Assembly: GCA_013396525.1 (NCBI GenBank)
Contig: VWYX01000390.1
Span: 449,086 to 513,085, forward strand
Length of the DNA stretch: 64,000 nucleotides
Direction: 5' to 3'
Source: Chaetorhynchus papuensis
Lineage: Eukaryota > Chordata > Aves > Passeriformes > Rhipiduridae
Shown one piece after another: positions 51,801 to 62,799 of this stretch (positions are counted from its first letter, which is position 1; each line of letters begins with the position of its first letter). Under the pieces are notes generated by a model. It did no database searches, was not told the origin of the DNA, and was given only the letters and a program-made list of their open reading frames with translations. Made by a program: the position numbers and the translations under genes.

Positions 51801-54407
51801 ATAGATGTTACAATATCATTCAGACTGTTTCAGGAAGTAATCTCAGTATAGATTTCCTATTTACCCTTCTCAATTCAAAGCCTTTCCTTGATTCATCTTC
51901 AACAGCTCCCAAGTTCAGTATCTCAAAATTTTGCTAAATACTGTGCAAGAGAAACCTCTGCAGCCATTATGTTTTTCTAGACCAATCTGAGTTAGTGCTC
52001 AGCCTGTATCCTACTGTTTTTTCATTAAACCTTTTTTCCACAGAGGACCTGAGTCCCTGTTTAATCATTAAATTCACAAAGCTTTTCATCACTAAGGATT
52101 CTGAAATTCAGCATCAATAAAAAGAAAAATATAATTTCCACTCACATGTGCTCCATTCTGGACTGGTCAGCTGGAATAATATGATTACCTGTTGTCCAGA
52201 TCTAGCTGTAGTTCAACTGCCTCCAAAAAAATTCTTATTAGTTATTATTAAAAAGTGGTCTTGAACTCAGTTTGAACTGATTCTGGAAATGTTCATGGAG
52301 CTTTAACTGAAGCTGATCTCTAGAAGTTGTGATGACTGTCTTTCCTCATCCCTTAAGGACTCACCAGAATTGCCCTAATTTTGTGTTAAATGTATATTTG
52401 TAACCCTGAAAGACTCCTGAAATGAAAAACTACCTCCCAAGATCAGGGGTAGAACTATAGAAGCCAGTACTGTGGTCTAGCTCCTTTAAAATAAAAATAA
52501 TAATAAATCAGTTTCAATCAGTTATAATCCCCAAATTAAACTATTCATGAAAGATCTGCTATTGACTTCTGTATGACAACTAATAATCTTAGTGGTTTTT
52601 CTTCTCAAACTCGAGAAAATCTAATTCCTGCTTAATCTAAACTTTGAAACTATTCTTTTTGACTGAAAAAGACTTATTTTTGTCGGCACTTTGGACTGAT
52701 ATATGGTGGCCAAGTGATTTCAGTTTTGTTAAATCTTTGGAAACTCCTCCTTAACTGTTCCTGAGAAAGTGGAAACCTGACTCTTTTGCTTGTGCTATGA
52801 GTTCAGGAAAGGGCACAGAAAGAAAACATCTACTCTGAACTCTGAAACCTCAGCATAAGAGTGAAAGCTATTTTTTTCCCTCACCACTAAATACAGGACT
52901 AATAAATATTGGACTGTTTTTTTGTGAAAGAGACTTGGTTTTTTCCCCCTCGGGTTAACATGCATTTGTTCAATGAGCTTTGCAAGTTCCATCTCTCTCA
53001 TGTCTTTTTCTAACTGTGACTCTGAATCTACACTGTCAGACCACTTAAAACTGCTCATCAGGGTCCCTGCTGTGTCTTCTGCTGTTCAAACAAAGTCACT
53101 CCTGTAAGTGTTCACTAGCTTTTTCCAGTCAAGATAAACCAGAATTGCTGAAGCTATTTCAGTGTAGTATCTCTGTCAGCTGGCTTATGTGGACTGAAGC
53201 AGATCAGAGAGTCATCAGCCTTGATGCTTGATGGGCAGATTTGCAGGTGTGATTTCAAGCGAAGCCGTGCAGCTGACATTGGGTTAGTAACAATATTATA
53301 AAGTCTTCAGCCAGCACAGCTGGAGCAGGAAGGGTGCATGTGTCTAGTGCATTAGTGGATGAGCTGATATAAGGAAAGTTTTGCAATTATGTGTGTCTTT
53401 TTTATTTTTACTCTGAAGTCTGAGAAAAACCAACAATTTGGGTGATATATTTGAACAATTGTCTGGTCTCTTTTTTGGCTGAATAATGGTGAAAATTAAT
53501 TTTTCTTAATACTTGGATTACTTGGTAAGTGGAATATCAGCTCCTGAGTCTGAGAGTTCAGGACAGAAGTGCCTTTCAGTGAAGAAGGATGCCTAGGGTT
53601 ATGCTGCAGCACACAAAGCTGTGGAGTTTTCATACACAGGGAAGGCTGAAAGATGAAAGGAGACTGCAGGAGATAGAAATCCTGTTGAAGTGTTTCATCC
53701 ACTCCACAGAAAAGAAGACAGTACAGAGGGGAGGACTTAATCTGAAAAGTTTGAGAGCAACCACACGTATCAATAATTCATGCTTAGTTTTTCTTCTTGC
53801 TCTTAATGACTAACCTGTTAACTTTATTTTTTTTTCTTAATATCTTCATTATCTAACAATCTTCAGTGTACAGATTTGGCAGCCTGGTTCCAAATCTGAT
53901 CTCATTCTGGGACACATCAGTTTCAGCTCTGTTAAGCTGAATGGAATCATTTCAGTTTTACACTAGAGGAACTGAAAAAAAATTATCAGGTCCAGAAACA
54001 AAGGTAGATATAAAAAATTGAAAAAAAATAGAAAAAACCTAGCACTGTATTAACTTGAAAATATCGAAATTACCATAAAAATTAAAATACAAATTGAATG
54101 GGTTAAAATCAACTTCTGTGCAGCATTTATGTATCAGATATATCACCCACATATCATAGCAATGTGTCACATATTGAGGTTCAGTCCTGCATGTCCCATT
54201 CAGCCTGCCTGTTTCAGGCCACTCTCTTTAATTTTGATAACTTTATTCTTTCAATGTGTACAACTTTTTATACTGTTCATTTTTTTCTCAAAAGTTCATG
54301 TTTTTGGAGGAATATGCATACTTGAGTTTGCACAGTAAGGAGAGGCTCTGCTGAGCACCCTAAATGCCTGTGTAGGGCCCATTGAGGCCACTACCATGGA
54401 CTTCTGG
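36844..54407. other. Long unique AT-rich stretch, exon-like segments only
   Basis: No transposon is recognised over about 17.5 kb, a striking absence given the CR1 copies elsewhere. Splice-bounded open segments that could be exons lie at 37830-37894 (plus), 40261-40287, 43179-43223 and 52885-53081 (minus); see findings. The 46054-46446 frame is T-rich and phenylalanine-rich, and is best explained by composition. The 50408-50713 minus-strand frame is unrecognised. Confidence 0.4.
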
Positions 54408-54420
54408 CACCATCTGGTGG
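54408..54420 (-). promoter_or_regulatory. CTCF-like site
   Basis: On the minus strand the sequence reads CCACCAGATGGTG, one mismatch (T for C at position 12) from the CTCF core CCASYAGRKGGCR. Occupancy cannot be judged from sequence alone. Confidence 0.3.
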
Positions 54421-57400
54421 AGGATTTGCATCCAAAAGAGATTCTAGACGGATTTGGTAATTTATTTTTTTATCTCCAAAATACAAAACTGAAGTGCCAT
54501 ATCAAGTCACGTGTTGTATTTTACCAGGCAGGAGTGAAGAGAGGCATGGCATGTGTGCTCACTTAGTACCTTTAAAGTGGTTGTGAAGTGTGTAGGAAGA
54601 CAATACAAATTTCCATGCAAAATATTTTGGTCATCTAGTTACATACATAATTCAGAATTGTCTTACAGACGTTGGTGAGTTGAGGCAGGTACAAAAATTG
54701 TTCCTGGTTGAAATGTAATGGGGGGATTTAGTTGAGCAACAGCTTTTTATCCCTTTAGTAACCCCAGAACCCTGCTTCATTCTGCAAACTGGTCAGAGTC
54801 AGTGGATTCCTGTTTTAGGCATTTCATAGCGGTGAAAGAAAGTACTGTGGATTTTCAAAGGGCTTGTGTTACAGCACCCATCCTTCTGTGTACTGCTACA
54901 GGTGTTCCCTTGTGTTCGGCACACAGGTGAAGTAGCTCTCAAAGGTTCCCCAGCTTGTTCTTGACAATGCATTCTAGAAAGTGCTTAAATAAGCTGATGG
55001 AAGTTGCTTCTAAATATAGGGACTGAGGAAGATTTTACAATATAAAAAACCACCAGCAGAGGCTGTATGCATCCCTCCTCAAATCCCAAATGTAAACCAG
55101 ATGAGAAAACAATTGTCTGATGGTTAAATACTGCAAGATTTCTGTGAAAACGCCAACAATATAAATTCTCTTCTCATTAGACTTGGCTGAAAAATTATTT
55201 AAAGCTAAATGAAACCATGTCCTCAAACTGAGACTAAACCTCCCCTGCAGTTTAAAATATTCAGTTAATTTCTTTATTGTTTTTCTTCCTCTCTTTCTCC
55301 TTTTATTTCAGTTCAACATTTAAAAAGAAGTAGCTCATTATATCTGATACCAATAATTTATGATCCAGTAGGACTTGGAAAATTTTTCAAGATTATATGA
55401 CATCAGCCTTTGGTTATTAGACTGTGAATTGAGAAGTTTAGATTGTCTTCTAGGAAGCCCTTGAAGTTTTGGATCCTTCTCCAGATATGCCTTTGAAGTA
55501 GATGACATTGACACATAATGCAATCTCATTCTCATGAGGTCTCTGCTGAGCCGTCTGCCCCAGCCAGTCACCGAGTCAGCAAGCCTTTTATGTCCCTACT
55601 GACAGCTTGTGTGCCATGTAGCTTTTACAAGCCAATTCCTTGAGGTGACTGAAAATAAGCCTTGGCATCAGATCCACTCACGTGGACACTTTGGCTGGAA
55701 TGCTACTGCTCTCTGTACACAAAAATACCAATCGCAGGAAATGTCTCGTAATTCCATTGTGACTACATAATGAATCTTATTTCTCAGAGCAGGGATGCTT
55801 CCTATTCATGTTCATTGATTAATGCTTGAGAAGACTTCTGCACTCAGTTCTCTCTGATTCATATGGTTCTGTAGGCCTTGCCCGTTTTCATTCAAGCTTA
55901 TGATGATGAATATTCTTTCTGTGAAAAATACTCTCGTGGGAGCAACATTGCTGATTGAATAGTGTAGTGTTCAAAAGACAGGACAAAGGGGAGATTCCTG
56001 AAGTGCTGGCTGGTTGCTGCCTTCACTTCCTGCAACCTAGAAGAAGGCCAGAGGATAACAACCATCAGGAGATGCATCTACCTCTATCCAATCTGAACAT
56101 AGGAGACTGCTAGACAATAAGACCGTACTCCTGGGATTACTAACCTTTTACTTGACAGTGGAGACTGAAAAAAGTTTCAGAATAATAGTACTGACTGTGG
56201 ATTTGGGAATTCCAAGGTCACAGCCACTTGTAGATAATTAAGCAGTGTCAGGGAGCTTCTTGGTTAATTTGATTGTCAGTACTTGAACTACCAGGATAAT
56301 CTCTGTCTTGGCTCTGAGTCACGGCAAGAAGCAAGTCCCAGAGAGCTGGTGGTGGATATGGGCTATGGACCATTTCCAATAGCCATTTTCATGCATCCAG
56401 CCTTGTTTGGAGAGAGACTAAAAGTATTTAGCAGCATGAAGACAATCGAATTCTGCTATAGAAAGGGCTCTGACTGTCTCGTTTATCAATATTGATGCTG
56501 AAAAATATACATTGTGTTTTCTAGAGCTGCCTGTACTCACATTTCACATGGAATCAATTTGAAAAAGAAAATAAATTCACTTCCTGTAAAGGCAAAGTTA
56601 AAATTTTGGTTAGCAAGTTCAAAATGATTACAAAAATCAGTGTAATAGAGTATGTGCACTGTTATGTTTAAGTCTGTAATTAAAAAGGAAGTTTTCTCTT
56701 TTGGCTGATTTTGTGGTTAACCTTTTTCTATTACCTTAGTGCATGCTCATTGCTTGTCATGTTCTCTTCAGATTAAATTACCCTGCTTTCCTTTTGCACC
56801 ATTCTCAAGGCTGTTTTAGAATTGTACTAATCATGTCATTGGAGAAATTCTCGTGTTAATGTATCATATATCAAGCCCAACGTCCCTGGTTTGCATTTTA
56901 GCCTTCCTCAAAATCACACATGGCACACTAAAGTAACACAGATGACAGACTTGCTATGCTGCTGCCACTCTCTAGTCCATTCCAGAAAGCCTTGCTGGAG
57001 ACTGATGGAAGCAGCACAGCCTACTCCCAAACCAGCTGCTGCAAATGGTTGCCATCTCTCTGTCCCTTGCTGTAGTCTCCTCTTTCGTCTCTTCTTATTG
57101 TCTGGGCTGAGGGTTGAAAACACCAGTTGATCCAGCTCCATCTGCAGGTTGCCAGGAGCTGACAGTGTTGGGTGAAGGCACTCTGCACTCAGCATATTGG
57201 AAAGGTCTTGACTTTCCTTGTAATAATGAAGCAGGCTAAGTAGATGTCACCTTACAGCTCTATTCTGCATGTGATGAGAGTATGAATATTGTCAGAGTAA
57301 CCCTCTCCACTGGTCTGAGTCGATACAAGCTTGGTTTTTTCACTGCTAATTTTTATAATCTCATGTTTTCTTTTTGACACAAATGTTATTCAGAGGGGAG

Positions 57401-58242
57401 CAAAATGACAATATATTGAAGTTTTGTGCTGAGGACCTGATAGTAAAGTAAAATAAAATAAAATAGGCTGAAACAAGCTAGTTGTCCTGAAACCATCTTA
57501 TCCAGATTTGTTTAATTCATAAGATTGTAAAGTTAGAATGATGCATTCAAGGCTATTTATATATAAGGTGCTCCAGAAGGTCATATCAAGATCTGCTTGT
57601 GGATATTATAGTGATGGTGGGCAGATACTGTCTAACGTATTTTAGTTAACAGGCGGAAAAAAGGATTCAATCTTTCCCTTGCAGAGGGCATTTACATCAC
57701 ATGCAGATCTAATGAAATGGTGGTTTTTTTCCCCTGGCAAATTTCAGCCTGAGTTGTGTGATTGATGTCTGTATTTGAGTAGAATAATCCTCAACCACTG
57801 AGGTTAATGTTGTTTTAGGGATTAAGAAAGAAATTGTAAATCCAGCTTCAACGGAATGGAATTTGGGGCCTTACATTTCAGCATTAGCTTTTTCTGGAAT
57901 TCTTTAAAAGTTTTTTCCCCACACATGCATGCAATTTCTCTTCACTGTTTCTTATGGTGACCGTTCATGTTTGTTTTCCTGTGGTTGAATTCTGTGCTGA
58001 GGTCCCTGTTGAGGGAAGACATGGTAAGAGGAAGCCTTTCAGACTGCATCCTCTGAGGGCCAAGCGTTTGTTAGATCATGTGTGACAAATCCCAGAACAA
58101 TCTGTTTTAAGTCCTCCAGGACCTTCAGTGTATCAGGGATATGTGAGGAGGGACCTTTGCCTGTAGTCCCAGCCGCAGTGTATCATTGCATTGCGTGCAG
58201 CTTCAGCATACTGAGGAATCCATTTCTTTCCTCTCTGTTCAG
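54421..58242. other. Unique sequence, nothing recognised
   Basis: No repeat family or confirmed gene. A short AAAAT-type microsatellite lies near 57450-57466. The 56891-57195 frames on both strands reflect locally higher GC and have no recognisable motif. Confidence 0.45.
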
Positions 58243-58317
58243 GTTGTTCCCCACTGTGGAGGGCTGACCCCGGCAAGATACCAGCTGCCCACCAAAGCCA
58301 CTCTAGCACAGATCAAG
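58243..58317 (+). other. Candidate coding exon (75 nt, phase 0)
   Basis: The segment is bounded by a pyrimidine-rich acceptor, CTTTCCTCTCTGTTCAG ending at 58242, and by a good donor, AAG then GTAAGG from 58318. It is 75 nt, exactly 25 codons, open in phase 0. The translation starts VVPHCGGL, continues TPARYQLPTK and ends ATLAQIK. A second frame is also open; the third contains a stop. I do not recognise the protein. The segment lies about 105 bp upstream of the ERV-LTR-like repeat at 58423. It could be a real internal exon or an intronic pseudo-exon; sequence alone cannot separate these. Confidence 0.28.
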
Positions 58318-58422
58318 GTAAGGACAGGGAGAGATCACTCACCATTTACCTTCATGGGCAAAACAGACTCGAGAGAAAAATTATTTTTTTACAAATCAAA
58401 TCAGAGTACAATAATGGGAAAT

Positions 58423-59166
58423 AAATCTTGGAAGCACCTTTCCCCCACCCTTCCCTTCATCCCATGCTCACCTCCACTCCAAATTTTCTCTACCTCCTCC
58501 TCCCAACAGCACTGTGGAGTGGGAAATGGGGGTTGTGGTCCCTTCATCATAGGTTGTCTCTGCCACTCCTTCCTCCTCAGAAGAAGGACTCCTGACACTC
58601 TTCCCCTGCTCCAGCATGGGGTCCCTCCCATGGCAGACAGTCCTCCATGAGCTTCTCCATGGGCTGCAGGTCTTAACAAACTGCTCTAGTGTGGATCCCC
58701 CTTGGGGTCACAAATCCTGCCAGAAGTCCTGCTCCAACACGGTCTTCCACAGGGTCACATTCTCCTTTGGGCATCCACGTGTTCAGGCCTGAGGTCCTCC
58801 AGGGGCTGCAGGTGGAGGTGCTCCTCTGTGAACCTCCGTGGGCACCAGGGACACAGCTGCCCCACCATGGTCTACACCATGGGCTGCAGGGGGATGTCTG
58901 CTCCAGCACCTGGAGCACCTTCTCCCCCTCCTTCTTTGACCTGGGTGTCTACAGTGTTTTTTCTACCTCATATTCTCACTCCCCCCTTCTCTGTCTTCAG
59001 TTGCTCTTGTGTAGGGGTCTTCCCTCCCTCCCCAGATTCTTAACTATGTTGTACCAGAGATGTTATCACTGTCACTGTGATGGGCCCAGCCCTAGCCAGC
59101 ATCAAGAACACTTTGGGGAAGCTTCTAGCAGTTTCTTTCAGAAAGCACCCCTGTGGCTCCCCCATT
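58423..59166. mobile_element. GC-rich ERV LTR-like repeat, decayed
   Basis: The block resembles an abundant avian ERV-associated repeat recalled from other bird genomes. It has a GAAATGGGGGTTGTGGTC block followed by TTGTCTCTGCCACTCCTTCC and TCCTCAGAAGAAGGACTCCT. Repeated variants of CTGCTCCAGCAYGGGGTCCC and CATGGGCTGCAGG follow. Then come CACCTGGAGCACCTTCTCC, CCCTCCTTCTTTGACCTGG and a TGTTATCACTG-type block. It ends in GGGGAAGCTTCTAGCAGTTTC and CACCCCTGTGGCTCCCCC. The 58186-58650, 58689-59216 and opposite-strand frames are made by this repeat and are not genes. Orientation, family and exact ends need a repeat library. No gag, pol or env similarity is visible. Confidence 0.65.
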
Positions 59167-60386
59167 ATGAGGAAATGGCTGCTGTTTTATCCAGAGCACG
59201 GTCTCTGCTGATCTGACAAAAGCTTGGAGCACAGGATTCCACCCAGTGTCAGTCCTTCTAAATCTCCTACTCACTACTCTTTTACGGACAGTTGTGCTTA
59301 CACTGGCTCTGGAGTGAAATCACTGCCAGAAAGATGGGTGGTCCCATGTATTTCTCAAAATGAAGAAGAGACATAGGTTATACAGTCATCAGAGGGTCTC
59401 TTTGCTGTTAAAAGAGCCAACACAGTTCAATCTTAAATCCAGAACTGATACCTGCAGTTTTTGGAACTTTACGTTTAGCGTCTTAAAACAAATTATTGCT
59501 ACAATGTATCAGTGATTTGATTTCAGTAAGCATTCACCAGTAAATATTAGATTAAACCTCAGACCTTCAACCCACAAGTTTTGTGTGTCTGTCATAAAAG
59601 AACTGCCAGGGACCAAAGCCATCTTTGCTGGTTTGCATCAGCAAAAATACTACCACACACCGCCAAAAATCTCCCAAACTGTTCCAGGCTAACGTAAAAG
59701 AATTTTCTGTCAAGGAAATAAGACTGCAATCTGGCTCTGAGGGCACGGGTAACTAGAATTGCTCCACCTTAGATCAGTGACCCTGTCTGACTCTTGCATT
59801 GACCTACATTCGTCTTGTATAAAAAACCATAAAAACCTAAATAGAAAAGTTATTCTTTATTTAAATGTAAGTCTAAGAGCATCATTGTCCATCAGCTAAG
59901 AAAGTGTTACCGTGTTTTGCAGAGAAACTTCCATTAAAGAAAATACAGTACAACTTGTAACCTGAAAAATAAATCAGAAATTACTAGAAGTCAGGGATAA
60001 AATCTAGGGAATATTTAGAGGAGAGAGTTTTAATATTAAAGGGGTTAGAAGTTTGGTAGTTGGACCATAAAATAGTAAGGGAGGAAAAAAACTCACAACC
60101 CTTTTTTTCAGATCCAAATATTTTAACACAACCAAACTTATTTCTTTTCCCAAGTTTACCTTAAATAAAAATGTCATGTGACACCTGAAATAAATAAGAT
60201 TGAATTATCATTTTGTTAATGATATAGCAAAACAAAACATGTTGACACAATAAGAACAATCCTGGGTAGCTTGTTTTCTTTTTGTTGATCATTCTTATGT
60301 AATTTGTGAATATATTGAGGCATATTCTGCTTCACTTTTATTACATTTATAATTAACCAGATTTTCACCACTGTGATATCAAAGGG
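59167..60386. other. Unique AT-rich sequence, nothing recognised
   Basis: No gene or repeat is recognised. Confidence 0.5.
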
Positions 60387-60399
60387 CCAGTAGATGGCA
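60387..60399 (+). promoter_or_regulatory. CTCF-like site, full consensus match
   Basis: CCAGTAGATGGCA matches every position of the CTCF core consensus CCASYAGRKGGCR and is followed by a G. It points rightwards, while the weaker match at 54408 points leftwards, giving a divergent pair about 6 kb apart. One consensus match in 64 kb is not by itself proof of binding. Confidence 0.45.
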
Positions 60400-62402
60400 G
60401 AATGGGCTTATTTATTGTTAGACTGAGCCCAGCTACCTCTGCTCATTTAGAGAACTGAAACCCTATAGAGAAAAAATGTATTTAGGCTATGGTCCACCAT
60501 GTGCCTCCGGCTGACCTAATATGTCCATTTGTATTGCAGTTTTTATCTTTTCCATTGAATTACTGAAAGATAAAATACTGGCATGCATCCTCTGATGCCT
60601 ATATAACTGATATCTCTTCTTCCCTGTGAGAAATACAGGGTTTGGGTCTTGTTTGTTGTTGTTTTCTTCAAATAGACCAGTCTCAGAAGGACTTAAAAAT
60701 GTGAGGGGAAACATTACTGATTCTCTGCAGACGTAATGGAAATTTGTAGGAATATCCCATTTTGCCTGACTTCCAGCCTTACCTCTAGCCATAACTCTTG
60801 TTGGCATACATTGATTGAATAAGTTTGTATCACATTCAGAAGCTGATTTATGGAGGCTGCTCTGAAACAAGGATCCTATTTTCAAAAAGGAATATTTATT
60901 GATTTTTTGAGACACTGGTTTTGTTCTTTCTGCAATGGGATTAAACCAAAACTTTTAGAAAGCTGTCAAGATCAATTAAAAAATGAGGAAGCGAGAAAGT
61001 AGCCCTCACCTATGGGTATTGGCCTTGAGGGTGAAGCCTGTGGGATAGAAAGTCCAAACCCAACTTCCTGTTTTGTCTGATATACTCAGCCTTCAGTCAT
61101 GCTGAGATGGGCTGGTCATGCTTTGTCTTGGGCTTCTGCGTGAGATTCCAGCCTGGCTATAAGAAGTATCACCAGCTGAAAATATCAGTGAAATTGGTAT
61201 AAGTCTGCAACTAACACTTACAGCTCTGAAAATCTCAAGTGGTCCTTGCTATACCACTGGCTGAGGCTGATTTATGAAAAGATTCACAGTGGAGAACTAA
61301 GGAGAGAAAAGTCCTCTCTCTTTTTATCTCTGAGGTTATCACTAAACACTGTTGCATGTTTCAAGGAGTCACAGCCAAAGTTTTTGCTTGCAACCCCAGA
61401 AATTCTGCCTTAAATCATGTGTGCCATATCATATAATGTTAGCAAAAAGAAGAAGAGTGTTTATTCATTTTTTATTTATTTCAGAGAGAAAAGCTACCAC
61501 TGAAACATAGAATATTTTGTAGGATCTCTTTTATAGGACCTCTCATTTTGTTGCTCTTGAAATTTTGTTTTTCTTTCTTTACATTTACTTTACTATAGAC
61601 TTCTAGGCTTGGTGGGGTGCCAAGTAAATAGAGATTAAAGCCATGAGCTGGGTTGCAATTCTTTTTAAAGTGCTATTCTTTTAAAGTAGAAATAGCTTAC
61701 TAAGTTGATGTTTATTTAAGCCTAATGAGTGAAATTTGCAATATGCAGTATGCTAGGGCCATGAAAAGACAGGAGGCCAGATTATAATCTCATTAAATGA
61801 AAATTAATTGGTGCCATTCCAATATTAAACAAGACCAATATTTCATCTTCTCTGTTTCAGGCTAGATCCACAGAGGATCTACTTGGTTGTAATGCTTTAT
61901 AACTGAGCACTTAATAAGGACTAAAGCAACATAATAGAAATTAAACCTGAACCTATCTTCCTACAGAATTTACATAAACTCCAATGATCCCCAGTGGGTT
62001 CAAAACAGACAGCTTTTATTTTACCATCCAAAGCAGGCAGGTACATGCCCACCAGACACTTAAGAGAGAATATATTAAAATCCCAATAAGCAGGAGCATC
62101 CTGAAAGCTGCATGGGAATGCCTCTCCACTCCGGAGAGTTCCAGCCACGTTTTGCACCTTTTCCTGCCAAGTATGGTGTGGTGTAGTCAGGCTGTCCTGC
62201 TTTACATAAGAGCTCAGTACTTACAGTAGCAGTTGCTTAAAGCAAAATGCAGAAATTATATGGGCAGCAGGAAGGAGGACACAAGGATTTTACCTGTCCT
62301 ATTATATTGCTTTCTTCTCTCTTGACCATTTCTATTGCACTGAGAATGATTTTCTTTCCTTACAGTGAAATCCCCACCATTCCCACTTAACCTGGAGAAT
62401 TG
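60400..62402. other. Unique sequence, no confirmed gene
   Basis: The minus strand has a 142-codon open frame at 60487-60915 with no recognised domain. No repeat family is visible before the CR1 at 62403. Confidence 0.45.
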
Positions 62403-62799
62403 GAGAATCAGAGAATAGTAGAATGATTTGGATTGGAAGGGACGTTAAAGATCATCTGGTTACAACTCCCCTGCCATGGACAGGGACATATTTCACTAGA
62501 CCAGTGTGTTCAAAGTCCCATCCAACCTGGCCTTGAACACTGCCAGGGATGGGACATCCACAACCACTCTGGGTAACCTGATCCAGTGCCTCACCATACT
62601 CATAGTAAAGAATTTCTTCCCAATAGCTAATCTAAACCTACCCTCTTTTGGTTTAAAGCCATTATCCCATATCCTGTCACTATATACCCTTGTAAAAAGT
62701 CACTTTTCAGCTTTCTTGTAAGCCCCCTTTAGATACTGGAAGGCTGCTATAAGATCTCTCTGGAGCCTTCTCTTCTTCAAGTGGAACAATCTCTCAGCC
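62403..62799 (-). mobile_element. CR1 LINE 3' end (5'-truncated)
   Basis: Reverse complement of about 400 bp of CR1 3' end. It reads GAGAATCAGAGAATAGTAGA, then ATTTGGATTGGAAGGGACGT, TAAAGATCATCTGGTTACAA, CATCCAACCTGGCCTTGAAC, ACTGCCAGGGATGGGACATC, AGAATTTCTTCCCAATAGCT and CTCTCTGGAGCCTTCTCTTC. The left edge is the 3' terminus. The body is rather well preserved, but the terminal microsatellite is short and mutated. The 62506-62721 frame is antisense to the element. Confidence 0.94.

Noticed and set aside
58689..59216. 175-codon plus-strand open frame
   Set aside because: It lies inside the GC-rich ERV-LTR-like repeat, which is open in several frames on both strands because of its composition.
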